From the NCBI GenBank assembly GCA_951799425.1, contig OX637405.1, positions 26,824,635 to 26,888,634 on the forward strand: a stretch of DNA of 64,000 nucleotides. Reading direction: 5' to 3'. Below, one piece after another: positions 1 through 11,753 of this stretch (the stretch's first letter is position 1; every line of letters starts with the position of its first letter). The notes under the pieces are model-generated. The model saw only the letters and a program-made list of their open reading frames with translations, had not been told where the DNA came from and searched no databases. A program made the position numbers and the translations under genes. This DNA is from Ilex aquifolium. Taxonomy: Eukaryota; Streptophyta; Magnoliopsida; Aquifoliales; Aquifoliaceae.

Positions 1-2
1 TT

Positions 3-1688
3 CCACCTCGTTCTAATCGTGGTGTACCACCTGTTAAATATGAGCCTGATCCTAAATCCTAAGTTAGATATCCCATTAGTAATCATGTGTCTTGTCAAAA
101 ATTGTCCAAGTCATATGCGTCTTATGTGCTACAGTTATCATCTGTTTCTATTCCTAGTAAAATGCAGGAAGCTCTAGCGGATGATAGATGGACTCAAGCC
201 ATGACAGAAGAAATGGCAGCGCTTGAGAAAAATGGTACTTGGGAGCTTGTGACTCTACCGAAAGGAAAAAAAACTGTGGGATGTAGATGGGTCTTTGCGG
301 TCAAACATAAAGCGGATGGGACGATTGAGAGGTATAAAGCTCGATTGGTTGCGAAAGGATATACACAATCTTATGGGATTGACTACCAGGACACTTTTGC
401 ACTTGTTGCCAAACTTAATACAGTTAGAGTGCTCCTGTCTTTAGCGGTGAATCGAGATTGGCCATTTCTTCAGTTTGATGTAAAAAATGCTTTTTTACAT
501 GGAGATCTTACAGAGGAAGTGTATATGGATCCCCCTCCAGGTGTGGAAAAATACTCAGATGTTACAATGGTGTGCAAACTCAAAAAGGCGTTGTATGGGT
601 TAAAACAGTCTCCAAGAGCTTGGTTCGGTAGATTTACCAAGTCTATGAAGAGCTTCGGATATAAACAAAGCAACTCAGACCATACTTTGTTTTTAAAGCA
701 TCGAATGGGTAAGGTTACTGCTTTGATTATATATGTTGATGACATGGTGGTGACAGGAGATGATCAAGAAGAAATTGAAAGCTTACAACGACACTTAGCC
801 TTAGAGTTTGAAATGAAACAACTTGGAGATTTAAAATACTTTCTCGGAATCGAGGTAGCCCGCTCAAAGAATGGTATTTTCTTATCTCAACGAAAATACA
901 TTCTTGATTTGTTAACTGAAACAAGTATGCTTGGATGTAAGCCTGCGAATACCCTTATTGAACAAAATCACAAGTTGTTTAATTGTTTGCATGCCACTTC
1001 TACTGATAAAGCAAGGTACTAGAGACTTGTGGGGAAATTAATTTATTTGTCTCATACTAGGCCAGATATTGCTTATTCAGTATGTGTAGTGAGCCAGTTT
1101 ATGCATGATCCTCGTAAACCTCACATGGATGCTGTGGAACGCATATTGCGATATTTGAAGTCTGCTCCGGGTAAAGGGTTGTTGTTCAGCGAGAATAATC
1201 ACTTGAAGGTAGAAGGTTACACTGATGCAGATTGGGCTGGTTCATCTGACGACAGAAAATCTACATCAGGATACTTTACTTTTGTAGGAGGCAACCTTGT
1301 CACTTGGAGGAGTAAAAAACAACCGGTAGTAGCAAGGTCTAGTGCAGAAGCTGAATATAGAGGCATGGCTTTTGGAGTATGTGAGTTACTATGGTTGAAG
1401 AACTTGCTTAAGGATTTGGGTGTTCACTCTCAGGAGGCAATGAAGTTGTATTGTGATAACACTTCTGCTATAGAGATTGCTCATAATCCAGTCCAACACG
1501 ATCGAACGAAGCATGTGGAAATTGATAGACACTTCATTAAGGAAAAACTTGAAGCTGGAATCATTGTTTTTCCGTTTGTGAAGTCTGAAGACCAACTAGC
1601 CGATGTCCTTACCAAAGCTGTCGCCAGTAGTGTTTTCGGTCACTCTTTAGACAAGTTAGGCATGTGCGATATACATGCTCCAACTTGA
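3..1688 (+). pseudogene. Ty1/copia pol 3' part: reverse transcriptase and RNase H
   Basis: This is the C-terminal part of a copia polyprotein; the rest lies left of the window. One frame reads through the copia-type reverse transcriptase, with FLHGDL-EEVYM near 500-525, the catalytic YVDD at about 733-744, and then RNase H, with the D-ADWAGS motif near 1220 and the HDRTKHVEIDRHFI motif near 1500-1540. The frame is broken by stops at 60-62 and 1020-1022. The second stop looks like a CAG to TAG change, because the reading continues perfectly on both sides. The frame ends at 1688, directly before a polypurine tract and LTR, as expected for copia. Family assignment is secure; activity is not expected. 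Confidence 0.93.
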
Positions 1689-1695
1689 GGGGGAG

Positions 1696-1896
1696 TGCTA
1701 AAATTAAGGATATGATTTGGTCAATATCCTTAATTATGTAATCTTATTTTATTCGGTAGTTGTAGGATATTTCTCTGTAATCTTTTATTCTTTCCTTGTT
1801 AATATTCTTTCATTGTTAATGTTTGTACTATATATATTGTACAATTACGATGAATAGAATTATCAGAAAATTATTCCACAATTGTGTTTCTTGACA
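1696..1896 (+). mobile_element. 3' LTR of the first copia element
   Basis: The LTR begins with TG right after the polypurine tract GAGGGGGAG at 1687-1695 and ends with CA at 1895-1896. At 201 bp it is short. Its end falls about 4 bases before the point where similarity to 26846 begins. The 5' LTR lies outside the window, so the target duplication cannot be checked. Confidence 0.75.
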
Positions 1897-2557
1897 AACC
1901 AAACCCATCTTCAATACAAAATGATCAAATTAAAAAGTTTTATTTATTTAATTTTTTTTTTGGGGAGGATGAGGGAGACTTGAATCTTTAACCTCAAGAT
2001 GACAAATCATTCATAAGTCTATAATGAAATTAAAGAGTTCAAATTAAATTTAAATTTGAGATTGAACTTTTTTTAGTGTAAATAATTAAATTTAAATGTA
2101 AAGTTTCAAAATTTAGTATCATATTTTTATTTTTTATCCAATAAAAAAATGATGCATGTGAATTTTTTTTGTTTTATTATTTTTAGTTAAAGATTATCAA
2201 TTATTAAAATTAAATTAACGATTGCATATGAACTTCGACACGATATTCCAACAAGAAGGAGTCGACTATGGTACTGATGGTGCCATAGATTTATAATTTT
2301 CATGGGTAAAGATACAATTTTGAGGGTTTAGTTTGAAAAAAAAGTTAAAATTGGTGTTAAAAAATGGGATCACATTATAATTTTCTGAGATAAAATTATA
2401 AACTTTGAAATTAAGTTATAATTTTTTTTAAAGTATTTAAGATCGATCTTTACTTTTTTAAGATTGATCATAGACACTTAAAAATTAATCCTAAATATTA
2501 GGATCGATCTTAAAATATTTAGAATCGAACCTAAATACTCTAAAAATTTATAACTTA

Positions 2558-4539
2558 GCGTGCGTTTGGTAACGTTTTCGTTTTTATTTTTATTTTTTTT
2601 ATAAAAAAAACAGAACTAAGTTTTATTTTTTTTTTGTGATAAAAATTAAAAATATAAAACATGTTTGGTAGTCATTTATATTTAAAAAATTGTGAAAACA
2701 AAAATAAAAAATCTATTTGGTATTATACCAAAAATTCATCACCCAAAACCCACCACCCAACCCCACTAACCACCCAAAACCACCACCCAACCCCACCACC
2801 GAAACCCACCCCTAACCCCACCACCGAAACCAACAACCCACCCCCCACCACTGAAAACCACCACCACAACCACCCCACTGACCACCAAAAACCACCACCG
2901 AAAACCCCCACCCCCACCCCCGAAATCCACCACCCCAAACCCCCGAATTCACCACCCACCTATATATACAAACAATATACATAGATCTAGGGCTTGAGAA
3001 GACGACTGAGAGGGGTGATGGCATGTTTTCCCCCCTTTTTTGCTTCGTGTTCATGTGTAAGCATTTTTTCCCCTTTTTCTGCTTCATGTTCGTCTTTGGC
3101 ATCGAGAGAGAGAGACGACGACTGAGAGGGGCGATGGCGATGGCTTCGTCTTTGGCATCGAGAGACAGAGAGAACTGAGACGGGGCGATGTCGATGGCGA
3201 TGGCTTCGCTTCGTCTTCAGTCTTTGGCATCGAGAGAGAGAGAGAGCTGACAGAGAGACGACTAAGAGGGGTGAAAGAGAAAGAGAAATGGGCTTTTATA
3301 CTTAAAGCAAAAAAAATTCATATTTTGTTGCTAAGGAGGATTGAAGCCAAGACCTCATTAAATCCTTTTATCAATTGCACTTTTTTTTTTTTTTTTTGAT
3401 GTTTTCAAAACCATCATTTTGGATGTTTTCATATTTTAGCCTTGTTTTCAAAACAGAGAAATTAAAAAAAACGAAAACATTCAACAAACATGTTTTTATT
3501 TTTTATTTTTAGGAAAAATTTCAACCACACCCCCTCTAGTTTACCATATCTTCAAGGACACCCCTTCTATTTTTTAAATCTTCAGTGACACCCCCTGTCA
3601 GATTAAAAATATTAATTATAATGCAATTTTATTAAATTGTCCATGATATATTTAAGGACAAACTTCATTCACACCCCCTCTAGGTAAGTATATCATCAAT
3701 GAGACCCCCTCTAGATAAACATATCTTCAATGAGACCCCTTTTGTTTTCTAATTTTTTTTACGTATTAAAATTCGAGTGAATTAAAATTCGATTCAAGCT
3801 AATTAAAATTTATTTTTTTACATATTAAAATTTGAGCCAAATAAAAATTATATTTTTTACGTATTAAAATTTGAGCTAATTAAAATTCTATTTGAGCCAA
3901 TTAAAAATTATTTTTAATCAACTCAAATCAAATTTTAATCAGCTCGTATTGAATTTTAATCAACCTAAATTTTAATGCATAAAAAATATAAATTTTAATT
4001 GACTTAAATTTTAATAAATCGAATTTTAATTGACACAAATTTTAATAAGAAAAAAAAATATAAATTTTGATCTACTCGAAAGCGAATTTTAATCGAGGCT
4101 AACAACTCAGGTAGAGTTCAAATCGACTCAAATTTTAATATGTAAAAAATAAATTTTAATAAGTTAAAAAAAATAAAATTTATTCAGTTTCAGTCGAATT
4201 TTAATTGGTTAAAATTTTAATATGTAGAAAAATAAATTTTAATCGGCTCGAATATTAATAAAATTTTATGTTGAAAAATTACTTGAGATTTATGTAGGGG
4301 TATTTTTAGTATTTTAGATTAATTTTTTTTGTTAGAAATGATAGTTTAATGGTAGGAGGTGTTAGTGATGTTTAAATATAAACTAGAAGGGGTGTCAGAG
4401 ATGTTTTTGATAATAGAGGGAGTGTCCTTGAAGATATAGTAAACTAGGAGGGGTGTGACTAACATTTTCCCTTATTTTTACCATAAAATGAAAACAAAAA
4501 CAAAAAAAAAACAAAAACCACCAGTTACCAAACACTACC
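2558..4539. mobile_element. PIF/Harbinger-like non-autonomous DNA element
   Basis: The duplicated segment at 27510 carries the empty site, with a single TTA, whereas here TTA flanks the insert at 2555-2557 and 4540-4542. The ends are inverted repeats sharing GTTTGGTAAC (2563-2572 and its complement near 4524-4533), followed by T-rich subterminal sequence. A TTA target duplication is typical of PIF/Harbinger/Tourist elements. There is no transposase. The interior has a CCA/CCACC-rich tract at about 2740-2960, GA-rich repeats at about 3100-3250, and a second nested element at 3512-4471. Confidence 0.8.
3512..4471. mobile_element. Mutator-like MITE nested in the Harbinger-like element
   Basis: The ends form inverted repeats of about 50 bp containing CACACCCC and CTAGTTTAC blocks. 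They are flanked by a perfect 9-bp duplication, TTATTTTTA, at 3503-3511 and 4472-4480. A 9-bp target duplication fits Mutator-like elements. The AT-rich interior has no coding potential and repeats short forms of AAATTTTAAT. A related but longer element lies at 23206-25034. Confidence 0.75.
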
Positions 4540-4861
4540 TTAATTTTCAAAAATTTATAAACTGACCCCAAACTTATCCCCCAACAAGAATCTGCGAGTA
4601 CTCTCCACTAGGCGCGTGTGAAGTATGAAAAGAGAAAAACCTTCACAAGTGTGGGGTACCTTTTCGTATTTGGCCGTACGTACGTTCCATTGCTTTCTGG
4701 GGAAAATCACTTTCTTCGCAATCTACTCAGACCCAAATCATATCCCCACTTCGTTTTTCTCGGGTACAAACTCCACAAGATGCTTCATTTTTCACCCCAT
4801 CAGGTGAAGGTCGTTTCTATACACATCTGTATCTATATATATATATATATATATATTCACC

Positions 4862-4936
4862 ATGGGATCTCCTGTATACATTCATTTACAGCTTATTTGC
4901 ATAATCAAGCAACCCAGGAATCGCATCTGTTCATAG
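4862..4936 (+). CDS. Upstream ORF in the ALS3 copy A leader
   Basis: This short ORF of 24 codons plus TAG starts at an ATG in very good context (A at -3, G at +4), ends 41 bases before the ALS3 start codon and does not overlap it. The same ORF, with the same length and position, is present in copy B at 27767-27841. It follows a TA microsatellite (about 4832-4856). Whether it is in the transcript depends on the unknown transcription start. If transcribed, it would be expected to lower ALS3 translation. Confidence 0.45.
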   Translation: MGSPVYIHLQLICIIKQPRNRICS

Positions 4937-4977
4937 TTTGTTCATCTTTGGGGTAGGAGGTGAAGTGGGTTTTGGCC

Positions 4978-7900
4978 ATGGATTTGGAATGGCTGTTGGA
5001 GTACTTGAAGGGTATGTTGAAGCCAACTTTGGCTCTTGTTGTGGTGCTCATGGCTGTGATATTGTCATATATGCAGAAGTTGGGTTTGGGGGGTGAAATG
5101 GTTTATTCAATCTTCAGAGCTTTTATTCAGCTCTCTATTATTGGGTTTGTTCTTCAGTTCATTTTCACCCAGAAGAACGTTGGCTGGATTGTCCTCGCTT
5201 ACCTTTTCATGGTATGCTTCTCTTCTCTTTCTCTCTCTCTCTTTGACTGGTGAAAAAATGTTAGAGGAAATAGAAGGAACTGCTGAATATTATTGTTGGA
5301 TGTTGGTTTGGTTTACTTTAATTTCATGGTTCAATTCAATTAAGCGAAACATTGATCCAATGGAGTTTAACTGAGAGGTGGTTATTGTTTCCAAATGTTA
5401 TCTTATTTTCTTGCTTTCACAAGCAACCAGATGGACATTTTTTTCTTTTTCTGGAGTTTTATATTCTTGGTTATTCCTCAAGGTTTTTCTTTGTTGAAAA
5501 CCAGCGTTTTGGTTTTTGTATTGACTGTCAATGTTGGATTATGGTGAAGAATTTGGCTTGAATTTGAGAGAATTTTTGATGGTGAAGAACATGGAAAAAT
5601 GGGACTTCTTTGTTTTTAAATTAAATTTCATATGCTCAATTGCATGTTACTATTCCAACCATCCATTTTTTCCCTTCAAATTTCCTTCCTTTTGCTGTCT
5701 GAAAATTATTGTTCTTGACTCTTTTGTTCTGTTTATATCACGGATTATCCTCCTTAGTCCTTTACTGTAATGGAATTGCAATAGATACAAATGACAGAGC
5801 CTGATGTGTACAGAACAAGTGCTTGACAAAATTTTTTTTCCTCACCAAAATCGTAAGTCTAATATTTGGGCAGATTTGTTCTGATAAAAGTATTTACGTT
5901 TTTTTACTAGTTTTCTCCATTTTTTTTCCAGTTCTCGATGTTTTTCTCTTCGTATGGGAGGTGCCAAAATTGATCCTCATTTCAGCTTTCACATCTTGGC
6001 TGAATCCGAACTCGCACTACTTTATGCAATTACTTGCCCATATTCAAAACCATATCTGAAAATAGAAATTCTTAATGAGGACTTTGAACCTTGAGTTTTT
6101 CACAAAAAAACAGGGACAAAGCAGATGAACTTTATGACTAAGAGAAGAGTTCATGCATATTTATATACATGAGTAGTGAATTCATAATCTCTAGTGATGG
6201 AAGAATTGTAATTCCCATGCTGTGTCTCAGTGGATTACCCCCATATATAAATGAACCGCAAATAAATGTTTTGGATTTCTCTGCAGTGTCCTGTTTTGGA
6301 GTTTCTGCAGTGTGCTTCTTGCAACACTATGTGAAAAACAAAGGGGACTAGTTGGAGCTTTTGCTTGTGAAAAGACAGTCTAAAAACTCTAATCTGAGGA
6401 TGTGAACCTTTTTTTAATGGCAGATACTCTGTTTGTATGGGGGCTTTGTATGATTTTGTTACTGATGGGTCTCGGAAATAAGGGCCTGAATTCGATGTGT
6501 TAACCAGTAGTATCAGAGTAAGTATATGGAACAGTAAAATGAATGGAACAGTGAGGGGAAGCTGAACGCACAATGTAAGTGGTTCACCTTAGTCGAGAGA
6601 CTTAGGCTACGTCCACTCTAAGGGAGTCTCTTGCTGCTCGGGGGTATATTGCTAAAGTTGTAGAGATTACAATGGTATAACTGGCTCAGAGCCTTTACAA
6701 TGTTTAAGTATCTTGAAGGCTTGATAGAGCTAGGGATGAAGAAGAAGAAGATCCTTAATAGTAGGGCAACAATGTCCTATTTATACATGCAACCCCTCTA
6801 GGGTTTCCTGTGGCTCCTCTTTCCTCTCTGCTGATTTTGTGGGCCCTCTTTTGTCCTGCAGCAGTCTCTGTCATGCGATGCCACTACTCCCGCTGTTTTT
6901 GAACGGTTATGCGCACCAATACGTCCAGTACCAGGGAGTGCGTGTCTGTTATGGGTGTCAGAAATTTTCCCCTTGTCCTCGGGACACATGGCATGACGAA
7001 GACGCTTTAAGACGAGCATTGGGCCGAGCTTCATCCCCGGGGTGATATATGGCTGGGCTGGACCGAGGCTGTGCCGATCCAAGTCCACTGGTACCGTTGG
7101 GGCTTTTCCTTTGGGCTTGGTCCACTCTGCTCTTGGTGTGGATCTGCTGCGCGTGCTCCATTTTGGCCAGTGCACGAGCAATGGCTTCCTGGGCTCATTG
7201 GGCTCTTTGATACTGGCGGCCCAAGCCCAAAATCTCATCCTTATCAGTTACCGTTAGTGAGTTATTTTGTAGGGAGATATGGCTATGACACTAATATAAC
7301 CCATTAACAACTGCAACTGTAAGTGGTCTTTCTAACCACTGAGCACTCTATTCTTTCAGTACAGTCCTTACTAAATAAATTTGGGGCATTAGTTTTGGTT
7401 TCTTTTTCTTGTTATCTTTTAGTATTTAGAATGAATTTTTTCCTGTGATGAATGATGATTGATTGCTTATGCGAATCAGGGAGGCTTATCACTTCAATTG
7501 CATTGCATGATCGTGCCCTTGCAGGTTTGTGTTGCTGGCTATACAGCGGGCCAACGCGCTAAACATGTTCCTCGTGGGAAGTATGTTGCAGGAGCCTCCA
7601 TCCTGGCTGGAACAGCAGTGACAATGTTCTTGTTAGTTTTGCTGAATGTTTTCCCTTTCACTCCACAGTACATCATCCCTGTTGCTGGGATGATGGTTGG
7701 CAATGCAATGACGGTGACTGGGGTTACAATGAAAAGACTCCGAGATGACATCAAGACACAAATTAGCTTGGTAGGTCCTAATAACTGAACACTTGTGGAA
7801 GATTTTTATACTATTTGGTAGATTGGCCTTATTGAATCTTTTCGCAAGACTTCATTTAACTCTCCTCTGGTGACAAACATATTGGCCTGAAGCTTCCGTC

Positions 7901-8457
7901 TGGCTGTTTCTAATCTGATAACTTCCTATCATGAAACTGTGGGCCGATCATCTGTATAGATTAGGAAAATTGTGTATGAATGTCCATGACAACACTCTAT
8001 CATCTTCCATCTGCTTTATACTAATTGAATGTGCTGATTAACTAATCGACAATGTTCTATTATCTGATTATCAAGTCATCCCCATGGGTTAAAGTAGCTT
8101 TCACGATTTGGCATCACAACTTCATATGATTTCGTATTGCAGGTGGAGACAGCTTTGGCTCTTGGGGCTACTCCCCGTCAAGCAACGCATCAGCAAGTGA
8201 AAAGGTCTCTTGTTATTGCACTCTCCCCTGTTTTGGACAATGCCAAGACCGTTGGTCTCATATCACTTCCTGGTGCAATGACTGGCCTTATAATGGGAGG
8301 AGCTTCTCCAGTGGAGGCCATTCGGTTGCAGATTGTCGTAATGAACATGCTTCTTGGGGCTTCAACTGTTAGCAGTATCATGTCGACATACCTCTGTTGG
8401 CCTGCCTTCTTTACCAAAGCCTACCAGCTAGAAACAAAGGTGTTTATGTCGGATTGA
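4978..8457 (+). CDS. ALS3: ALS3/STAR2-like UPF0014 membrane protein, copy A (3 exons)
   Basis: The exons are 4978-5211, 7525-7770 and 8143-8457, giving 264 residues. All introns are GT-AG and phase 0. The product matches plant ALS3/STAR2 by recognition: an N-terminal MDLEWLLEYLKGMLKP, then GYTAGQRAKHVPRGKYVAG, a polytopic hydrophobic core, ETALALGATPRQA and a C-terminal CWPAFFTKAYQL. This family is the membrane subunit of a bacterial-type ABC transporter that pairs with the ATPase STAR1 and is needed for aluminium tolerance. The start is the first in-frame ATG after the upstream ORF, in strong context. Intron 1 is 2313 bp because it holds a solo LTR, against 835 bp in copy B. Copy A has Ile where copy B has Leu at residues 50 and 158. 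It appears intact; expression is unknown. Confidence 0.93.
6463..7246. mobile_element. Solo LTR in intron 1 of ALS3 copy A
   Basis: A 784-bp insert starts with TGATGGG and ends with TTATCA, so it has the TG...CA termini of an LTR. It is flanked by a perfect 5-bp duplication, GTTAC, at 6458-6462 and 7247-7251. Copy B has the empty site with one GTTAC near 28669. No internal retroelement sequence is present, so it is a solo LTR left by LTR-LTR recombination. The orientation and superfamily are not decided. ORFs across it on both strands are chance. Confidence 0.88.
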
Positions 8458-8486
8458 GAATTGCCCTGATCTTCGTTCACTATGAT

Positions 8487-9176
8487 GAGACAGAATTGCT
8501 GTGGATTTAATATTAAACAATCAATTTTGAAAAATGGAAAAGGGAGCGTTGGGATTTTGCTTTGTTTTATCATAAGAGAGGTTGAATATGTTAGAAACTG
8601 CAAGAGGATTATTTACAAGTACGCATGTGTATTTATCAATTGAATTTGGGTGGGAGAGGATGACGTGAAGTTAATCTGGTTGTTCTTTTCTATATGTATA
8701 TCTATACTACTAATAATTCGATTTAAATGTGAAAAAAAATTAAATTTTTATTCTGTTCTTAAATAAATATATGAAGACATTTATGAATTAAATCATAAAA
8801 ATTTGACTTTGTGTGTACCCTTAAAAAATTCTACAAATTCAATGACCTTTTGTGTACACTAATAAAAAAATATTTTCTAATTTTACCCCAACATAATTTA
8901 AGAAAGTCCATATTGTAATTTTGTAAGTGTGATTTAATAATAATATAGAGTCTATATTATCCTTGATTCAAAAGATTACTCTTATTGATTTCTTTTTTAT
9001 GATGGATTATATTCATAATATAAAACTAATTTTTTTCGTTGGTGTAATAGGTTTTATAACTTATCTAACTTGTGGACCTTACATATTCTAGAAATAGTGC
9101 AAATAAGTCCTAAGAGTTCTTGAGAGCCATTTGGTTACCTGTACAGTAAATCATATAAATCAGCATTAGCGCTGTT
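8487..9176. other. AT-rich spacer without recognised genes
   Basis: This is the stretch between the end of the duplicated ALS3 segment and the first recognisable minus-strand pararetrovirus-like coding. It holds only AT-rich sequence, with no ORF above background and no recognised repeat. Confidence 0.6.
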
Positions 9177-10495
9177 TTAGAGGTTTATCTCCATATCTTC
9201 ATTTTGAGAGATATAACCTATAACAGGGGTATATCCCTGTGAATCTATAAAGTCGTCATCAGAATCGACCGGAGTTTTGGTTTTCCTGTCATCATCCTTG
9301 ACTTTATTTTTGCCTTTATCCCTTATGGCCACGGTGGGAGTATTAACATGATCTATTTTTTCATTTTTTCCCATTCCAAAAATCTTCTTAATTATAGACG
9401 CACCTCGCCTAGAATTACTGTTTTAAGTTGTTCAGTTGTTAAGTTGAGTTTCTCTTTAAGGAGTTTTTCTTTAAGAAATTCAATTAGATTTAATCCAATG
9501 TTGGTACTAGTGCTACTTGGAATCATTTCTTTTGAGGTTACTTCCTCTTTTTCTATGTCTTTAAGACATTCAACTATAACCAGAATTTTCTCTTTAAGAG
9601 GATAGTTATTCTAGAATCTTACTTGGAATTCTCTTACTAAATTGGGATGTCTATTTTGATTAAAATCACAATAGATACTCCTTACCCAAACCCAATGATG
9701 GATAGTAAATTTAGCATAGATTTAACCTCAATTTTATTATCCTTTAAGGATGAACTTTTCTCTTTATAGAAATCAAATAATTGTTTCATTTCAGAGGGAT
9801 ATATCCCTTCAATACCACCATAAGTGTCCCACCAGGCATAAAACCAGTTAGGAAACTCAGTAAAAGTTTCTTTGAAAATAAAAAAATCATGAATGCGTTA
9901 AAGACTCATTTTGATAAAGGAAGACATTATGCCAAACTTCCATATAATCAAAGTAATTATATTCCATATATGGAAATCTTGTTAATTTTCTAGGTCTTAC
10001 TAAACTTAATCTCCAGTATTTTTCGGATATAAGCCGTAAAAGTGCTGCTTTACTATGGAAGACATTATTCTCCTCAGAATAATCATTTTTTCTATAAAAA
10101 TGCTCAAATTTAACTGAGTTAGTTTCTTTAAAAATGGATTCATAATAACATCTGTCCCTATTACTGGTGTCAAGAAAGGCATTATCCATTTCCATAAATT
10201 GCTTAGCAATATAATAAGGGTCTATAACCCAGTTAAGATATTCTTCTTCCAAAATTATGATTGGAACGAAAGCTGTCAGAGATTTTAACGCTGTGTAGTT
10301 CATTTTAGGTTTGGCTATTAATGCCTCTGTCATAGATTTCTTATTCCTGACGACTGTATACTCGTCATCATCCTTCTTACTAGATTGACCTTCTTTAAGA
10401 AGTTGTTGATTTACAGTTTTAAGTTGTTTGGACTCATTTAAAGGTGCATAATAGGCATTAATCTGGGATCTACCCCCAGATATGCTCCTCCACAA
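9177..10495 (-). pseudogene. Endogenous pararetrovirus-like: ORF downstream of RNase H
   Basis: Read on the minus strand, this follows the RNase H region. The best piece is 10495-9887 (202 residues), and a further acidic/basic piece is at 9374-9177; the frame between them is broken by stops. There is a stretch rich in Tyr and Phe (EYNYFDYMEVW, about 9950) and a polar N-terminal part. I do not recognise a domain with confidence. Its position after the reverse transcriptase and its shared decay suggest that it belongs to the same endogenous viral locus. Confidence 0.55.
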
Positions 10496-10499
10496 CTTC

Positions 10500-11490
10500 G
10501 GCCATGGAAATTACCTCGTCCCCTGTTCATGAAGAACCCTACAAGAATTCCCTAGTTAGAAAGTTAGAGAGAGAATTTAATTTTCCTTTAACATGTTCAA
10601 TTTCAAAATCGAATACCGATAAAATGGCTTGCCATCTAGCAAATATTTGTTTAAAAACAATGTTCTTTACATCTTGTTCTATAACATTCTTAGCAGAACT
10701 ACATTCAATTCTTAATAGAATCTCTTGATCGGATAAAATTTCTTTTTTAATTGTAGAATAATTTAATTGAGTGTTTCCCTATTTACTCGAGGTAAATCTA
10801 ATAAGTAATTCCTTATTAGAATTAGGATCTTTTGTTTAAGAATACCTCCATAACCTTTATCCGAGACATCAGTTTTGATTATCTTATACCATTCTGGATG
10901 TATTAGTGATAAACATGGTAATTGTTTAGGTTTAAGCTTAATTTTTCTTATGGCTTCAGTGTGAAGAACTGTCCAAGGAGACGGATTCTTCTGAAGTCTT
11001 GAATATAAAATAGTAGTATCTTGGGTTAGATTTTTGTAAAAATATGTTAAGTAAGTTAAACTTCCTAAAAATCTTTGTAATTGCTTCTTGTCGTTAATTT
11101 CATAAGGAAATTTAGAAACAAATTCGATACTTCTTTCAATTGGGACTATATTCCCTTGTACAATATAATGACCTAAAAATCTAACTTTAAGTTGAAACAA
11201 TTTCATTTTAACAGCAGAAAAGACTAATCCATTTCTTCTTACAACTTGAATAAATGGATTTAAATGTTTAAAATGACGATTAATAGAATCAGAAAATATG
11301 AGTATATCATCTATGTAAACAATACAAAATCCATAATAAGGATATAATATGTCATTCACTATATTCTGAAATTCTGAAGGAGCATTTTTAAGTCCAAATG
11401 ACATAACATTCCATTCATAATGGCCAAATGGTATTGTGAAAGCAGTTTTATACTTGTCTTCCTCAGCGATTTGAATCTGCCAATATCTTG
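10500..11490 (-). pseudogene. Endogenous pararetrovirus-like reverse transcriptase/RNase H
   Basis: The minus strand encodes a reverse transcriptase with the GLKNAPSEFQ motif near 11370, the catalytic YIDD at 11317-11306, and FLGH and QLQRFLGS motifs, followed by RNase H to about 10510. The motif set resembles Caulimoviridae more than LTR retrotransposons. No integrase and no LTR flank it, which supports a pararetroviral origin. The longest open piece is 11404-10763 (213 residues); stops and frame changes occur on both sides, so it cannot make a complete enzyme. Confidence 0.82.
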
Positions 11491-11753
11491 ATTTTAAATC
11501 AAACTTAAAAAAAATTTCGCATTATACAAACAAGATAATAAATTATTCTTATTTGGAATTGGATATCTAATTCACTGCAAAACTTTGTTTAATGGATTGT
11601 AATTAATAACCTGTCTAGGAACCCCTCATTTTCTGCATTGTTATTTACATAAAATGCTTAATAACTCCAAGGAGAGTAACTTTTACAAATTATTGATTTT
11701 TCTAATAATGAATCAATCTCTTTTTAACTGAGTTCTAGATATTATTTATTTAT

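Larger units (their letters stand above)
1901..8486 (+). repeat. Duplicated segment, copy A (ALS3 region)
   Basis: This segment is repeated in direct orientation at 26846-29909. Similarity covers about 650 bases upstream, the 5' leader, all three ALS3 exons, both introns and about 29 bases after the stop codon. Copy A is longer because it holds a 1982-bp element at 2558-4539 and a solo LTR at 6463-7246. Copy B has also lost parts of intron 1 and 60 bp of leader. The right edge of similarity is sharp at 8486/29909. Confidence 0.93.

Noticed and set aside
2661..3102. Pro/Thr/His-rich ORF on plus and Gly/Trp-rich ORFs on minus
   Set aside because: Both arise from the CCACC repeat tract inside the Harbinger-like element; no domain and no conservation.
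5352..6059. Plus-strand ORFs in ALS3 intron 1
   Set aside because: Intronic by the exon model, Phe/Leu-rich by composition, and deleted in copy B.
6798..7307. Several overlapping ORFs of 67-146 codons on both strands
   Set aside because: They lie in the solo LTR of ALS3 intron 1, which is absent in copy B, and overlap each other in different frames.
7539..8417. Minus-strand ORFs opposite ALS3 exons 2 and 3 (also at 28966-29841)
   Set aside because: They are mirrored in both copies only because the sense exons are conserved; no domain.
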